A stretch of 64,000 nucleotides of DNA from Unio delphinus (Eukaryota; Mollusca; Bivalvia; Unionida; Unionidae), in contig JAQISU010000163.1 in assembly GCA_029339505.1 (NCBI GenBank), forward strand, positions 1,302,001-1,366,000, read 5' to 3'. A program made the position numbers and the translations under genes. Each line of letters opens with the position of its first letter. The stretch's first letter is position 1. The notes beneath the pieces were generated by a model. That model had not been told where the DNA came from. It saw only the letters and a list, made by a program, of their open reading frames with translations, and ran no database searches. Below are positions 12,009 through 24,520 of the stretch, piece after piece.

Positions 12009-12451
12009 TACGTTGTAGAAAACTGTTGAACAATATGACAAAAGGTTCTTAAATCTATTTATCTAAACTCCATTTTAATGACATAAAATATATTTATTTC
12101 TCGTAAAGAAAGATAAAGTATATGTACTTGGTGCAAAGAATTGCATATATGTGCCTGTAACTTTATTTCTTAAAATATTGGCAGTTTAATGTGAATTATT
12201 ACTACATGTATTAGACTATTGTTAAGAAATCTGCATTTATATCCATTAGGAAATGAAATGGCATGATTAAAGAAAAAGTTACCTTTGGTATGAATATATT
12301 TCATATCATAATAAAAGAGAGGTTTGGAATTAGAAACCAGTTGTTCCAGAACGGTCATGTTTAGGTATGTGGATGGAAAGTAGAAGGGACTTAATGATGA
12401 TGCGATTGGAGACAAAAGTTTACTTAGGAATTAGCTAGACCAGTGTCTTAC
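12009..12451 (-). other. Start of intron 11
   Basis: Plain AT-rich sequence between the exon 11 donor and the Tigger-like element. An open frame at 12170-12415 (minus) has no family resemblance and no supporting splice sites. Confidence 0.45.
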
Positions 12452-12562
12452 CGCATATTTCATCTGGTTTGGATGGTAAAGAATTCCTCCTTGTCGATCA
12501 CATTTGGCCATGTGCTGTCGCTCAGGGTCACCTGCCACAAGTACTTCACTTTCTCCTTCAGC
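12452..12562 (-). CDS. LDH2-family oxidoreductase, coding exon 11
   Basis: Residues 305-341. The acceptor is TATATTGTAG and the donor GTAAGA, both phase 0. It contains the family's C-terminal signature: VLVAGDPE, and GGILYHPNQ close to the end. It encodes the part that packs the C-terminal helix in relatives. Flanking introns are 5478 bp (11) and 1084 bp (10). Confidence 0.93.
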
Positions 12563-12959
12563 CTACAATATACAGATTCACCAGTGCAAAAACTTAAACC
12601 TGGTGCACTAGGTTAGAGTTAGTAGTGCACAGGTAGGTTCACTGTGTAGACAAGGCTGAGTGCAATCAAACTTAAAATGTAGTGTAAATTTTAGATGTTT
12701 TGGCATGTTTCTGTAACATCAGTATTGAGACCTGTTATTTCTTTCTTTAAATGTCTGAAAGGAGAGGACATTTGTTGGATAATGTACAGTAAATGTTGAA
12801 ATAAAAAGTTTGCTATGATATTACAGTCACTCCTATTTTATATAATGTTACCTTTTTTGGAAGTTTTGAACTTTAAATAAAACATGTAAAAAGATAAAAT
12901 ACACAAATGGTGAAGGTGAAAGCGTATCTGAAAGTTTTTTCCTACCATGAAAGTAGTTA

Positions 12960-13125
12960 GTATATTAAACTTATCTTGGCAGACCAGTCTGAATTTCAAG
13001 TCAGTGATAAACTTGGCAGACCAGTCTGAATTTCAAGTCAGTGATAAATTGGCAGACCAGTCTGAATTTCAAGTCAGTGATAAACTTGGCAGACCAGTCT
13101 GAATTTCAAGTCAGTGATAAATAAT
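12960..13125. repeat. 37-bp minisatellite, four copies
   Basis: Four nearly perfect copies of a 37-bp unit (TTGGCAGACCAGTCTGAATT, then TCAAGTCAGTGATAAAC) in intron 10. The element CAGACCAGTCTG is a perfect 12-bp palindrome in every copy. One copy lacks a CT. Confidence 0.93.
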
Positions 13126-13646
13126 GCACCTGAAAAAAATTGAAAATTTAGTCTGTTGTTGACAAGTTACTCTGTGAATAGATATCTTCATTTTCTTCCT
13201 TGTATACAAGAAAACAGACATACCCAGACAAAATGATGTCCCAGGGCCACCAAGATGCTAATGAAAGGATGATGTCAGAAAAACATGGGTAAAAAATAAT
13301 TTTGTAAGATTTGAAATTGCTTAAAATTGAATTGAAAAGATGGTAGCATTAAAAAATGAATAAATTAATGTACAAAGGAGACTTACAGGTGTTTTTCTAA
13401 ATCTGCATGTTTATAAGTTTTAACTTATTAAATGTGTATTGTTATCCCATTCTATCGTTAATCAATCTTAATGGGTCTGTCATAGGCAGAATTGAGTTCC
13501 ACCATGACACAAACATGAGTAGATGGACAGATGGATGGATGATAAGGATCCTGCTTTTTACTTCCAAAATTGCTTGAATAAAACATAAGTGACATTGATA
13601 CTCAATGATATTGATTCATCACACACACACATACACACATATTTAC
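13126..13646 (-). other. Intron 10 start, nothing recognised
   Basis: AT-rich intronic sequence with a short (AC)n tract at 13621-13640 just inside the exon 10 donor. Confidence 0.5.
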
Positions 13647-13742
13647 CGATTCCATAGTTCGGATTGTATTCATCAAATCACTGAGTCTGTCTGCAAATCC
13701 TGGCTCAAATGCATTTGGATCAATTGCAACATAGCACTGTCC
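13647..13742 (-). CDS. LDH2-family oxidoreductase, coding exon 10
   Basis: Residues 273-304, starting GQCYVAIDPNAFEPGF, which is the strongly conserved family segment preceding the long helix. The acceptor is TTTCAAATAG and the donor GTAAATATG, both phase 0, 32 codons. Confidence 0.94.
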
Positions 13743-14247
13743 CTATTTGAAAAAATTATGGCGGTATATGAAGGCTGATTGAAAGAAAAGTCTACATAAG
13801 CAGATGCACAAAGAAAAGACAGGAGAAAAAGACTGATTTTCAAGGAAACCAAGGAGTCAAAGTGAACCTCTTCTAAGTCTATATTTTTAACTACAGCTTG
13901 TGAAGCAATTTAAATAGTTTTAATTAGTGCATTCAATTCTCATGATATGTATCCAATACTGATAAAAATGAGATTGGTTAAATAAGCAGCAGCATATATC
14001 AATAACAATATAAAAATACACATAAAATCTACATCAGTAAAAATCCAAATATCTTAGGGGTTAAAAGATAATAGCAACTTAGGTAAACTTGTTCATCCTG
14101 AACATAGCTCACATAGGAAGCATTAGCAGTCTGCATTATTAATTTTGCTATTTGTATGAAAGCAGATACAATGAATTAATGGTTAAGTACAAAGTGAGTG
14201 CTCATATCTCATAAAAGCTCAGTAAAATGAAGCTTATTTGGAATTTT

Positions 14248-14535
14248 TTGTGCATGAAACCCAAAATATTAGTCTTGTTGAGAGTCCCATTTCCTGATGA
14301 AGTTTTCTTGGGAGCTGCAAGACATTTGTTATAAAAATGCACCTTTTTTGTACTGTATTAGCAACTACCTACCTCAAAATTTTAATGGCCTAATACTGTA
14401 CAAAAAAGGTGAATTTTTATCTGGGACTCTGAACAAACCTTCATCAGGAAATGGAACTCTCAACAAAACTTTATTATATTGTGTTTCATGCACAACATTA
14501 GGCCTTTAATATTTTAAGGTAGTTAGTTGTGTACT
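14248..14535. mobile_element. Fold-back (multi-arm inverted repeat) element
   Basis: The outer arms pair TTGTGCATGAAAC plus CCATTTCCTGATGAAG (left) with CTTCATCAGGAAATGG plus GTTTCATGCACAA (right). An inner pair, CACCTTTTTTGTAC (14340-14353) against GTACAAAAAAGGTG, is nested inside. The right outer flank (14494-14533) is in turn an inverted copy of the internal segment around 14360-14395. No target duplication was identified. It lies in intron 9. Confidence 0.7.
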
Positions 14536-14694
14536 TTAACAAGAAACAAAATAATATGGCCACTATATGCATACACAGCTGAGTGATTTATTAGTAAGCC
14601 AAGACGTCTTTGAATTTAACCTATGCTGAAGACCAACAGATAAAATAAATAACTCCTGTTAGATGTGACAATATCCATGATGGTGTAATCTCTT

Positions 14695-15960
14695 GCTCAC
14701 ACTGAATTTTTTGTTGTTAATACAATACTCACTCTGAATATTTTTGTTGTTAATACAGTACTTGCACTGAATATTTTTGTTGTTAATACAGTGCTTGCAC
14801 TGAATATTTTTGTTTTTAATACAGTACTTGCACTGAATATTTTTGTTGTTAATACAGTACTTGCACTGAATATTTTTGTTGTTAATACAGTACTCACACA
14901 ATATTTTTGTTGTTAATACAGTACTCACACTGAATTTTTTGTTGTTAATACAGTACTCACGCTGATTTTTGTGTCATTAATAAAGTACTCACACTGAATA
15001 TTTTGTTGTTAATACAGTACTTGCACTGAATTTTTTCTTGTTAATATAGTACTTGTACAGAATATTTTTGTTGTTAATACAGTACTCACAATGAATATTT
15101 TTGTGGTTAATACAGTACTTGCACTGAATTTTTTGTTGTTAATACAGCACTTGTACAGAATATTTTTGTTGTTAATACAATACTCACACTGAATTTTTTG
15201 TTGTTAATACAGTACTCACTCTGAATATTTTTGTTGTTAATACAGTACTTGCACTGAATATTTTTGTTGTTAATACAATACTTGCACTGAATTGTTTGGT
15301 TGTTAATACAGTACTTGCACTGAATTTTTTTGTTAATACAATACTCACACTGAACATTTTTGTTGTCAATACAGTACTTGCACTGAATATTTTTGTTGTT
15401 AATACAGTAATTGCACTGAATTTTGTTGTTGTTAATACAATACTGAATTTTGTTGTTAATACAGTACTTGCACTTAATTGTTTTGTTGTTAATACAATAC
15501 TTGCACTTAATTGTTTTGTTGTTAATACAGTATTTGCACTGAATTTTTTTGTTAATACAATACTCACACTGAACATTTTTGTTGTCAATACAGTACTTGC
15601 ACTGAATATTTTTGTTGTTAATACAGTACTTGCACTGAATTTTGTTGTTGTTAATACAGTACTCACACTGAATATTTTGTTGTTAATACAATACTCACAC
15701 TGAAATTTGTTGTTGTTAATACAGTACTCACACTGAATATTTTTGTTGTTAATACAGTACTTGCACTGAATTTTTTTGTTGTTAATACAGTACTCACACT
15801 GAATATTTTTGTTGTTAATACAGTACTCACACAATTTTTTGTTGTTAATACAATACTTGCACTTAATTGTTTTGTTGTTAATACAGTACTTGCACTGAAT
15901 ATTGTTGTTGTTAATACAGTACTTGCACTGAATTTTGTTGTTAATACAGACGTAATTGTT
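14695..15960. repeat. 33-bp minisatellite in intron 9
   Basis: About 37 copies of a 33-bp unit (TGCACTGAATATTTTTGTTG, then TTAATACAGTACT) that vary in T-run length and in CTTGCAC versus CTCACAC. A block starting TGAATTTTTTTG recurs at about 15321 and 15540, a 219-bp higher-order repeat. Long frames on the minus strand (STVLTTK repeats) and plus strand (VVNTVLALN repeats) arise because the unit is a multiple of three. Confidence 0.95.
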
Positions 15961-16669
15961 ATAATTATAACAGGGTCAGCATAGGCTAAAAATATATTTT
16001 GTACATTGGCACACACAGAGAAGCTTAAAAAAACAACAGGGTATCAGACAAAGACCAGAAAAATCACATGACCACACATAATGGCTGCCTTTACGATGAC
16101 TTTATTTCGTACGCTCGACACAAGTTTTGTCTGCTTAATTAAATCGCATACAGTCAGCAATAACTGAATAAAACATTACCAAACATTAAAATGTCATCAC
16201 ACTAACGGATACATTATTTTAGAAGAAAGACGTCGGTTACGGTTATTCTACTCGATGACGTGTGTGTGTGTGTGTGGGGGGAAATGCCGAACAATTGTAT
16301 GTAGCAAAGACTCGAAAAGACAAGTTTATGTTGAAATAATTTGAATAAACAGTCATAACCGATAAAAAGGTTTTTCAGCAGCAGTGGGAAAATGGAGCAA
16401 ATGGAAACATAATTATGTATGTACCAAGATGTAAATGACGTTTTTGAATCCATTTGCAATGTGCATGACAACAATTCCCGCTCGCATATCACACTTACGC
16501 CAAGAAAAATAAAACAGTAACATATATTCAGTTGAAATAAATTTGTTGTTATAACAAAACGAACCTTGTAATGAATAATGTTTCATTTAGACGAAGATAT
16601 TTAATGTTTTTAAGTATGTAGCTTTCTTACTACGTACATTACATATACATGTACTTCTCATAATAAATT
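15961..16669 (-). other. Intron 9, unique sequence
   Basis: Slightly richer in CpG than its surroundings, with a (GT)n tract at 16259-16278. No exon or element recognised. Confidence 0.4.
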
Positions 16670-16750
16670 TAGCCCCCCTCTGGAACGGCCACCCATCTTA
16701 TAAGGCCACTTTCCCAGTGCAGCAGGGGTGGCCGCATAAGAGGGGGACTA
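16670..16750. mobile_element. Short MITE with TA flanks
   Basis: An 81-bp segment bounded by TA. Its imperfect inverted ends are GCCCCCCTCTGGAACGGCCACCC on the left and the complement of GGGTGGCCGCATAAGAGGGGGAC on the right. The size, TA flanks and GC-rich ends against AT-rich surroundings fit a mariner-type MITE. It lies in intron 9. Confidence 0.6.
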
Positions 16751-16972
16751 ATGTACTTTACTTAAAGCAACAAACTTACAAAGTGCTGTGTAGTTTTAAT
16801 GTAGGTGGATAAGAGTTTAAAACATTGGAAAGTTTTCATATTACTCACAGAATCGATGATTGTAAAGTGAAAATTATTTGGTCATAATGTAGTGAGGGCC
16901 TTTTACAACACCAGTAGTGAAATATTTTGATATTTACCCAAGAAAAGTTTCATTACATTGGTGTGCACATAC

Positions 16973-17091
16973 CAAATTTGCCTTTTGGTGTGTATCCTTC
17001 CATGTCCGTATGTTTGGACCATATTCAGAACCACTAAGGATTCCACAGAACAGTTCCACCATCATGGAAAGACCATACCCTTTGTAACCAG
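16973..17091 (-). CDS. LDH2-family oxidoreductase, coding exon 9
   Basis: Residues 234-272, with codon 233 split across intron 8. It contains GYKGYGLSMMVELFCGILSG, the best-conserved cofactor and dimer-interface segment of the family, followed by GPNIRTWKDT and KANL. The acceptor is TTTGTAG and the donor GTATGT; it enters in phase 1 and exits in phase 0. This is the largest internal exon (119 nt) and the strongest single piece of family evidence. Confidence 0.96.
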
Positions 17092-19060
17092 CTACAAACA
17101 TAATTCAAACTTGTGTCAGAAGCATGATTCAAATACTTTGAAAATGACTAAAATGTTATTTGGCATAATGTACAAATATTTTGTGACTTAAACAAAAAAC
17201 AAATCAGTATTGTTCACCTTGTGCCATTGAGAATCATTAAACTGATCTATTCAATTGAAATTAATTAAACTGATGGAATATTTTTTATTTTTTTTGCTCA
17301 CCAAGGCTGACAGAAATAGAAAAGATTTGACTGGTTTCAGGATTTTCTGTGGAACCAAATTTTTTTATGTAAGATCATGCATTAATAGTCAAATATTTGT
17401 TTTTTGATCAGGAGATATTGATTCCTAGGCCTGAGGAGATTCTTAGACATGATTAGCATCCATTCCAATGTCCATTATGTTTCTGCTTCAGCCATAACAA
17501 AACTTTATTTAGACTTTATGTAGGTGAAAATGGTGTAATGTTAATTTGTGTGCATTTCAACAAGGACAATGGAAGCAATGTTAGCATGGCACTTTCATGT
17601 ATTGTTATTATCTACATCTGAATGTGAGACTGGTGTAAGGTTAATTTGTGTGCATTTCAACAAGGACAATGGAGACTCCAAAGAACATCTTAAGTCCTTG
17701 AAGTGAAAATTACCAATTAGATTAAGCAATCTTTGAAGCAAGGTCAAGCTGAGTACTCTATCAGCCAAATTACACACAACAAGCATGTATCAAAATAAAG
17801 ACAATTCAAAATTATTTTGACAATTTCTAAGATATAAAAGGTATTTTTCTATAAACAAAACCAGAATAAAAAATTAAAAAATAAATTCTTTTTCTTTAAA
17901 AATCAAACCCTGTGGAAACAATTAAAATAAGAACACAATTTTTAGGACCAATAAGACATTGTGGCCTTATTACACATCAGATTGGCACCATTTTCATTTA
18001 GGGCCAACACAGTACCATGAAGTTTTTTAGTAAAATATTCCTGTTGATATGACTATCCATTTTGGAGGTGTAACAATAACACAATTTATAACATGGCTGC
18101 CATCATGAATATCAGATTTATTTACGTTCAGGACGAAACAGACACCATAAAAAGTCTTTCTGTGGAACCTCCATGTTGATTATCCATTTAGGAGATGTAG
18201 CAACATTGGCAGCCATATTGGATTTCTGTGGTGAATATAAGCTTAACAATCTGCCAAGTAGTCAATAGTAGAAGCAGCAATAACATCATAACAGACAGAT
18301 GGAAGGACAATGGACGATAGACAACAAATCACTATGTACGCTTTCCCGATCTATGACCAGTTGAGTTAAAAATCATTTAATTTGTAAGGCTTCTTTAAAA
18401 ATTTACATTTAAATTTAAATGTAATAACCTTACTAAATATCTCAAAACAAAGTTCAAATTTGCCTGGTCACTGAAAAAAAAGTGGTTACTTCAGGTATTT
18501 ACTCTGAAAATAGATAAGACACTCCTAAAACAAAAAATGTACAAGACATTTGTGTATTTCTTCATGTGGTATATTTCAAGGATACGTCACATGGTAACAA
18601 CACCTGCAGAAATGTTTTGTAAAAGATTGTTGATTTCTCCACTGAATTTGTGAGAAATTTGGCTGATCTTGAATGATCTTGAATGAGTGCAGAGCAATCC
18701 CATGAATGTGAGGAATTTGGGTGGCTTTGGGAGATTTGGACTGAATGTGGATTTGTCCACTGAATTTGAGGAATTGGGAGAATTGGGCAGATGATGACTG
18801 AATGTGGTGTCTTGGTAAAAGAGTCATTTGTCATCACTCTTCCTAAAACCTTATTTTGTTTGAAGTTAGATGTAAGATCTTAAAAACTGCTTATTTTTTT
18901 ATTTTTTATTTTTTTATTTTTTGTCAACATTTTATCAAATTTTGTGGATTTTTCATGAAAATTTTTCAACAACCATCACATTCATCAAACCAGTATTAAA
19001 TTTAATTCCAATTGCTGTGTTACTACCATAGTTACATAAACTCAAACTCAATTCAAAAGT
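17092..19060 (-). other. Intron 8, degenerate dispersed repeats
   Basis: Contains a two-copy direct repeat (GTTAATTTGTGTGCATTTCA at about 17540 and 17640). At 17980-18230 there is a diverged family with phrases like CAGACACCATAAAAAGTCTT and TATCCATTTAGGAG. Similar phrases recur at 31180-31680 in intron 4. The 18640-18800 stretch is G/T-rich simple sequence. No exon seen. Confidence 0.4.
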
Positions 19061-19084
19061 GTTCTCCATGGCACTGCAGTGTTA

Positions 19085-21148
19085 GAGACCAGCTTCACAC
19101 AGCTAAAAGAGACTGCCATAAAGCAGAGAGGCTTTGGCTTTCATCCAGATTAAATATTCATATCCAAATATAAGAAGAACGTCACATAGTCCATGCAGTG
19201 AAATCAGTCCATTACAGTACTAAGATCACAGAAAGTTTCAGCTGCGAAGAGCTCTTCGAGATTACTAACAAAATAATATCAAGGAATAAATGTACACCAC
19301 TTCCATCTACCATCTCTCTCCAGATGACCTTTCAGACCTGTTTGCAAATTCCTCCATGATAAACTATTAGAGATAAGCTTGACAACACAATTTCAACTGA
19401 CCCATTGTTACCATACAGTTGTGATACAGAATTTCAGTCACAACTGTTAGCAGCATTTGAACCTGTCTCTATGGATTTAGTACTTACAATGGTGATAAAG
19501 AGTGCACCAAAGTCATGTAAAATTGATCCGATTCCAACATCACTGCTGCTTGAGTGCTTAGATCCAGTATTGCCTTCACTAACTGATATTATTAATACCT
19601 CTCTCTCATCTGGGGAATTCCCATCATTTTTCAAAACTGTCATTGTAAAGCCTCTGTTGAGGAACCAATACTCGACCATAATGATTTAAAGAACTACTGC
19701 CCAGTTTCTAATCTCCCATTTATATACAGAATCTCAAAAAAAAAGTTATAACCCAACTTGTATCTCATCTGAATTCAAACAGTTTTTTTAGCACAATGTA
19801 CAGTCTGCATATAGCCCTTGCCACAGTACTGAAACTACTCTTCTAAAAGTAGTTAATGACATTCTCTCTGCTTTAAATAGCAGAAAAATTACAGTCCTCA
19901 TACTGCTTGATTTGTCTGCAGCATTTGATAAAACAGACCATGATATATTACTTCACCATCTCCATTTCACACTCATGATACAGCCTTACTGTGGTTAAAG
20001 TCCTACTTGGTCAACAGGACACAAACTGTGTCCGCAAATGGAATACATGCCATCCCAATTGTTCTATGTTGTGGTGCTCCACAGGACCTGTTATCTTCAT
20101 TCAATGCACTCAGCCACTCTCAAGTGTGTCATTGATTATCATCCAGTGTCTCACCAATTGTACGCTGATGACAACCAAATATACAAATCTAGCCACCCAA
20201 CTGAAGTTGATGCTACTATCCAAGGAGCAGAAAGGTGCATTTCTGATGTGAAATCATGGATGACATGTAACAAGCTGCAGATGAATGATGATAAAACCGA
20301 GGCCATACTGATCATATCAAAAAGACTTTCTCATTCACATCCTTTACCTCAAAACAATAAATATCAGCAACAACAACAACATTAAATTAAAACATTCAGC
20401 ACAATACCTAGGTGTTACTCTTGACAGTACTCTCACATTGCACCAACATGTCATGAACATATGCAAGGCTGCATAACTTGAGCTGAGACACATCAGCTCC
20501 ATTCCTTTCAGTTGATGCCACTAAAACACTTGTGTGTTTATTAGTACTTTCAAGACTGGATTACTGTAATTCAATTCTGTCTGGTTTGTCTCAATATCTA
20601 TTCCAGAAACTTTAAAATGTTCAGAACACAATTGCTCAGATTTTCCTTAGAGTACCAAGATCAAAGTACACCTCCATTCTGCTCTGTACACTACACTGGC
20701 TATCCATTAAATCCAGAATCACACACAAAATCTGTTCTCTGTGCTACGTTTCACTGATGGACTCCAGTCCAGGATACCTATCCGACCTCACCATTGTGTA
20801 CATGTTATGTTTCTCTTCTGACAACTGTATACTCATTATTCCCACTATGAAAATAAAGTCATATGGACAATGTTCTTTTGTATACAATGGTCCAGCAAAG
20901 TGGAATGAATTGTCAATTGAATTTAGACACAAAAACACAGTTATCCCATTCAAGAGTGCTCTTATAACTCACATGTATCAACTGAAAAATAAACTTAAAG
21001 ACCTAATAATGTTTCCTACCTTTCATCATGTTTTGTTTTCTTATTTCATGGTGTTTTTTTTTTGTTGTAATCATATCAATATAAATTTTTACAACTAATG
21101 TTGTAAAGTGCTTAGAGCTTCTAATGATGAGGTGCTAGACAGAGTCCT
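19085..21148 (+). pseudogene. CR1/L2-like LINE relic: reverse transcriptase, 5'-truncated and broken
   Basis: In a mixture of frames the plus strand encodes the linker before the RT, then fragments of an RT domain: IDPIPTSLLLECLD near 19530, a LSAAFD motif near 19920, and the catalytic YADD with its aspartates at about 20161. The 3' part carries the conserved post-RT segment (GPAKWNELSIEFRHK) near 20893. Many stops and frameshifts interrupt it and no endonuclease domain is present. The 3' UTR (AAGTGCTTAGAGCTTC) runs into an ATT microsatellite, as in CR1/L2-type elements. It lies in intron 8, antisense to the gene. Confidence 0.88.
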
Positions 21149-21270
<122 letters not shown>

Positions 21271-21346
21271 TCCTGCTTTCTCAACATTTCTACTGTATCC
21301 CAGAAAAGCAAAGGTTGTAGTTGTTTTCAAAAGCTTTGTTACATAC

Positions 21347-21407
21347 AGGTTTTTTCCGTCCCTCCGAGTGGAAAGAGACCTTCACATTTACTAGGATCCA
21401 AAGTTTC
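21347..21407 (-). CDS. LDH2-family oxidoreductase, coding exon 8
   Basis: Residues 213-232 plus the first base of codon 233: it starts ETLDP and includes the LFPLGG motif conserved in the family. The acceptor is TTTTTTTTCAG and the donor GTATGT; it enters in phase 0 and exits in phase 1, 61 nt. The split codon joins exon 9 in frame just before the GYKGYG motif. Confidence 0.94.
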
Positions 21408-22084
21408 CTGAAAAAAAAGTGAAAATAACATTCTCTTCAACAAAAAGATAGTATTTCTTACATTTGTTTCCATCTGCTGTAACAAAAGTGTTGCAACAAT
21501 TAGTGTGGGCCATGTGTTTCTCTGCAATTTTTTTCCCCCATGTCTCTGAAACACTGACCCAATTCATCTCCCTTGGCATGCTTTTTGTCCAAAACCAACC
21601 AACCAATCAATACATTTACTTATCATTTGTGGATGTCCATACATGTATCTGTTGGTGCTATAAATGTCCAAAGTCACAAAAGGTCATAAAAGTGTAAGAG
21701 GGCAATGAAAATCATTTTTGAAAAATGTATCGGATAATGAAAATTTTCAACAAAATTTGTGGTAGTCATCTGACTTGCAATGTAAAGTCATTTAATTAAC
21801 GATTTTGTTAGTTTGAAAAAAAAGTAATTATAAAAAAATGGGCATTTATTATAATAAATTCTGGTAGATAATGACACTTAAATTAAATTAGAGTACTGTT
21901 CAGAACATCTACTGAATAAAACTGAATGTAGAGAGGGTCTAATGGTAGATTTGACTTGTGTGATTCTGGAGTCAAATAGTACAAAAAGAATCTGATAGCA
22001 GTCGAGGCACTTTTTATCAATATAAAAGTGTAACAACTTCCATGTGTACAGAAATGAGGACTATTTTATCATTTCATGGTTTAT

Positions 22085-22265
22085 TTTGCAGTGTACAGTG
22101 CTGGTATATGTATTTTGCACTGTACAGTGCTGGCATATGTATTTTGCAATGTACAGTGCTGGCATATGTATTTTGCATTGTACAGTGCTGGTATATGTAT
22201 TTTGTATTGTACAGTGCTGGCATATGTATTTTGCAATGTACAGTGCTGGCATATGTATTTATTTA
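22085..22265. repeat. 29-bp minisatellite in intron 7
   Basis: Six copies of a 29-bp unit (TGTACAGTGCTGGCATATGT plus ATTTTGCAA), with starts at 22092, 22121, 22150, 22179, 22208 and 22237. Variation is almost confined to two positions. Three plus-strand frames are open through it, which is a repeat artefact. Confidence 0.95.
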
Positions 22266-22486
22266 GTTCAGAGCATGGATAAATTATTTATGACATGCCA
22301 TTCTTAAAAATTATACGTCATTGCCACAAAGATCCATATCAAACAATTTAAACCAAAATTGATTTGACATATACAAGACTGGGGATGCAGTTCTTTATTT
22401 AAAGAGAGTGTAGGGAAAAATAGAAAATAAATCAACAAAACAATTACTATTGAGTGACCTAAAATGATGAAAAATATCAACTTCAC

Positions 22487-22552
22487 CTTTCCTGAAGAAT
22501 CCATTGCCCACCCTGGAGGAATCGGTTCACCTTTCCTATGGGCAATTTCAAC
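22487..22552 (-). CDS. LDH2-family oxidoreductase, coding exon 7
   Basis: Residues 191-212, including VEIAHRKGEPIPPGWAMD, the family's loop between the two lobes (relatives read I..A...G..IP.GWA.D). The acceptor is TTCACAG and the donor GTGAAG, phase 0 on both sides, 66 nt. Confidence 0.95.
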
Positions 22553-23315
22553 CTGTGAATAGATGCATCTTATACAATACTCAACATTTATTCCTGTCTT
22601 TGAAAGGGTATATTGTTGTAACAGAACATTATTTTCTAATAGACATGGAAAAGGCACACCAAAAAATGACTGATTTGGAAGAAAAAAATAAATCAACAAA
22701 ACATATAAAATGGATCAGTTACCAACAAAATTAATGTAACCTACAAATGCACAGAATGAATCATGCTATTTGCCATTTTCTCCAAAACACATTAAAAGCT
22801 TCCATAATTAGCACCTTGAAATCAGACTAAATGAAATTTCTTAAGCATTTTTTAGCAATATAATTTTCAAAGCATGTACCTTCTTTTAGATGAAAGATGA
22901 AAATATGAGGTTGCATGGAACATATTTGTTGTGCACCCTCTCAGTCCCACCCCACCATACCTGCCTGACTTAGTGGCAGTCAAGACACTGTATGATGTGT
23001 CCCATTGTCATTGAAAGCATGCATGAGTCAGATGTTTGCCTAGTGCTTTGTCTGCCCCATTATAATCCCTAATGCCAATACAATAGGCAGCCAACTGTAC
23101 AGATATGTATCCCAAAGGAAATCATGTTTATGTAAGATCAGTGGGTTATATGGTACATCAGAGAGTTGTCAAATTTAAGGATATGAACCACTTTCAGTAT
23201 GAAAATCAGAAATTTTAAGATGATTTTGTTTTTAAAGGTTTTGACTTATAAACCTGAGTATGTCTACAGTGTCAGTGCTACTGAATATCTCCTCCTTAGT
23301 TGTTGCAACCTAGTC
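22553..23315 (-). other. Intron 6 (3' end), nothing recognised
   Basis: Unique AT-rich intronic sequence between exon 7 and the 25-bp array. Confidence 0.45.
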
Positions 23316-23319
23316 TTCA

Positions 23320-24520
23320 GCTTCTGAACCATCTGTATAAAGGGATACTTTGAACCATCTGTATAAAGAGACACTTGAACCATTTGTATAAAGGGACATG
23401 TGAACCATCCATATAAAGGGACACTTAAACCATCCATATAAAGGGACACTTGAACCATCTGTATAAAGAGACACTTGAACCATCCATATAAAGGGACATG
23501 TGAACCATCTGTATAAAGGGACACTTGAACCATCTGTATAAAGGGACATTTAAACTCTCTGTATAAAGGGACATTTGAACTATCTGTATAAAGGGACACT
23601 TGAACCATTTGTATAAAGGGACACTTGAACCATCTGTATAAAGGGACATTTAAACTCTCTGTATAAAGGGACATTTGAACTATCTGTATAAAGGGACACT
23701 TGAACCATTTGTATAAAGGGACACTTGAACCATATGTATAAAGAGACACTTAAACTCTTTGTATAAAGGGACACTTGAACCATCTGTATAAAGAGACACT
23801 TAAACTCTGTATAAAGGGACACTTGAACCATCTGTATAAAGGGACACTTGAACCATCCGCATAAAGGGACATTTGAACCATCTGTATAAAGGGCTACTTG
23901 AACCATCTGTATAAAGAGACACTTGAACCATCCATATAAAGGGACACTTGAACCATCTGTATAAAGGGACACTTGAACCATCTGTATAAAGAGACATTTA
24001 AACTCTCTGTATAAAGGGACATTTGATTTGAACCATTTGTATAAAAGGACACTTGAACCATTTGTATAAAGGGACACTTAAACCATATGTATAAAGGGAC
24101 ACTTGAACCATCTGTATAAAGAGACACTTAAGCTCTGTATAAAGGGACACTTGAACCATCTGTATAAAGGGACACTTAAACTCTCTGTATAAAGGTACAT
24201 TTGAACCATCTGTATAAAGGGACACTTGAACCATCCATATAAAGGGACACTTGAACCATCCGTATAAAGAGACACTTAAACTCTCTGTATAAAGGGACAT
24301 TTGAACCATCTGTATAAAGGGACACTTGAACCATCTGTATAAAAGGACACTTGAACCATCTGTATAAAGGGACATTTGAACCATCTGTATAAAGGGATAC
24401 TTGAACCATCTGTATAAAGGGACACTTAAACTCTCTGTATAAAGGGATATTTGAAATCTCTGTATAAAGGGACACTTGAATCATTTGTATAAAAGGACAC
24501 TTGAACCATCTGTAGAGAGC
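23320..24520. repeat. 25-bp minisatellite in intron 6
   Basis: About 48 copies of a 25-bp unit (GAACCATCTGTATAAAGGGA plus CACTT). Sub-variants such as TAAACTCTCTG mark a higher-order block of about 100 bp (for example near 23550 and 23650). Three units make 75 bp, so 25-residue repeats appear open on the minus strand (SLYTDGSS, PLYRWFK). These are artefacts of the array. Confidence 0.96.

Noticed and set aside
14695..15960. STVLTTK / VVNTVLALN repeat proteins
   Set aside because: By-products of a 33-bp intronic minisatellite, open on both strands.
22304..22699. 131-residue minus-strand protein
   Set aside because: Only 66 nt (exon 7) are conserved coding sequence. The remainder is intronic read-through with hydrophobic low-complexity residues.
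23320..24520. Tyrosine/proline-rich repeat protein on the minus strand
   Set aside because: It arises from three 25-bp units giving a 75-bp frame. Several overlapping frames are equally open and it lies in intron 6.
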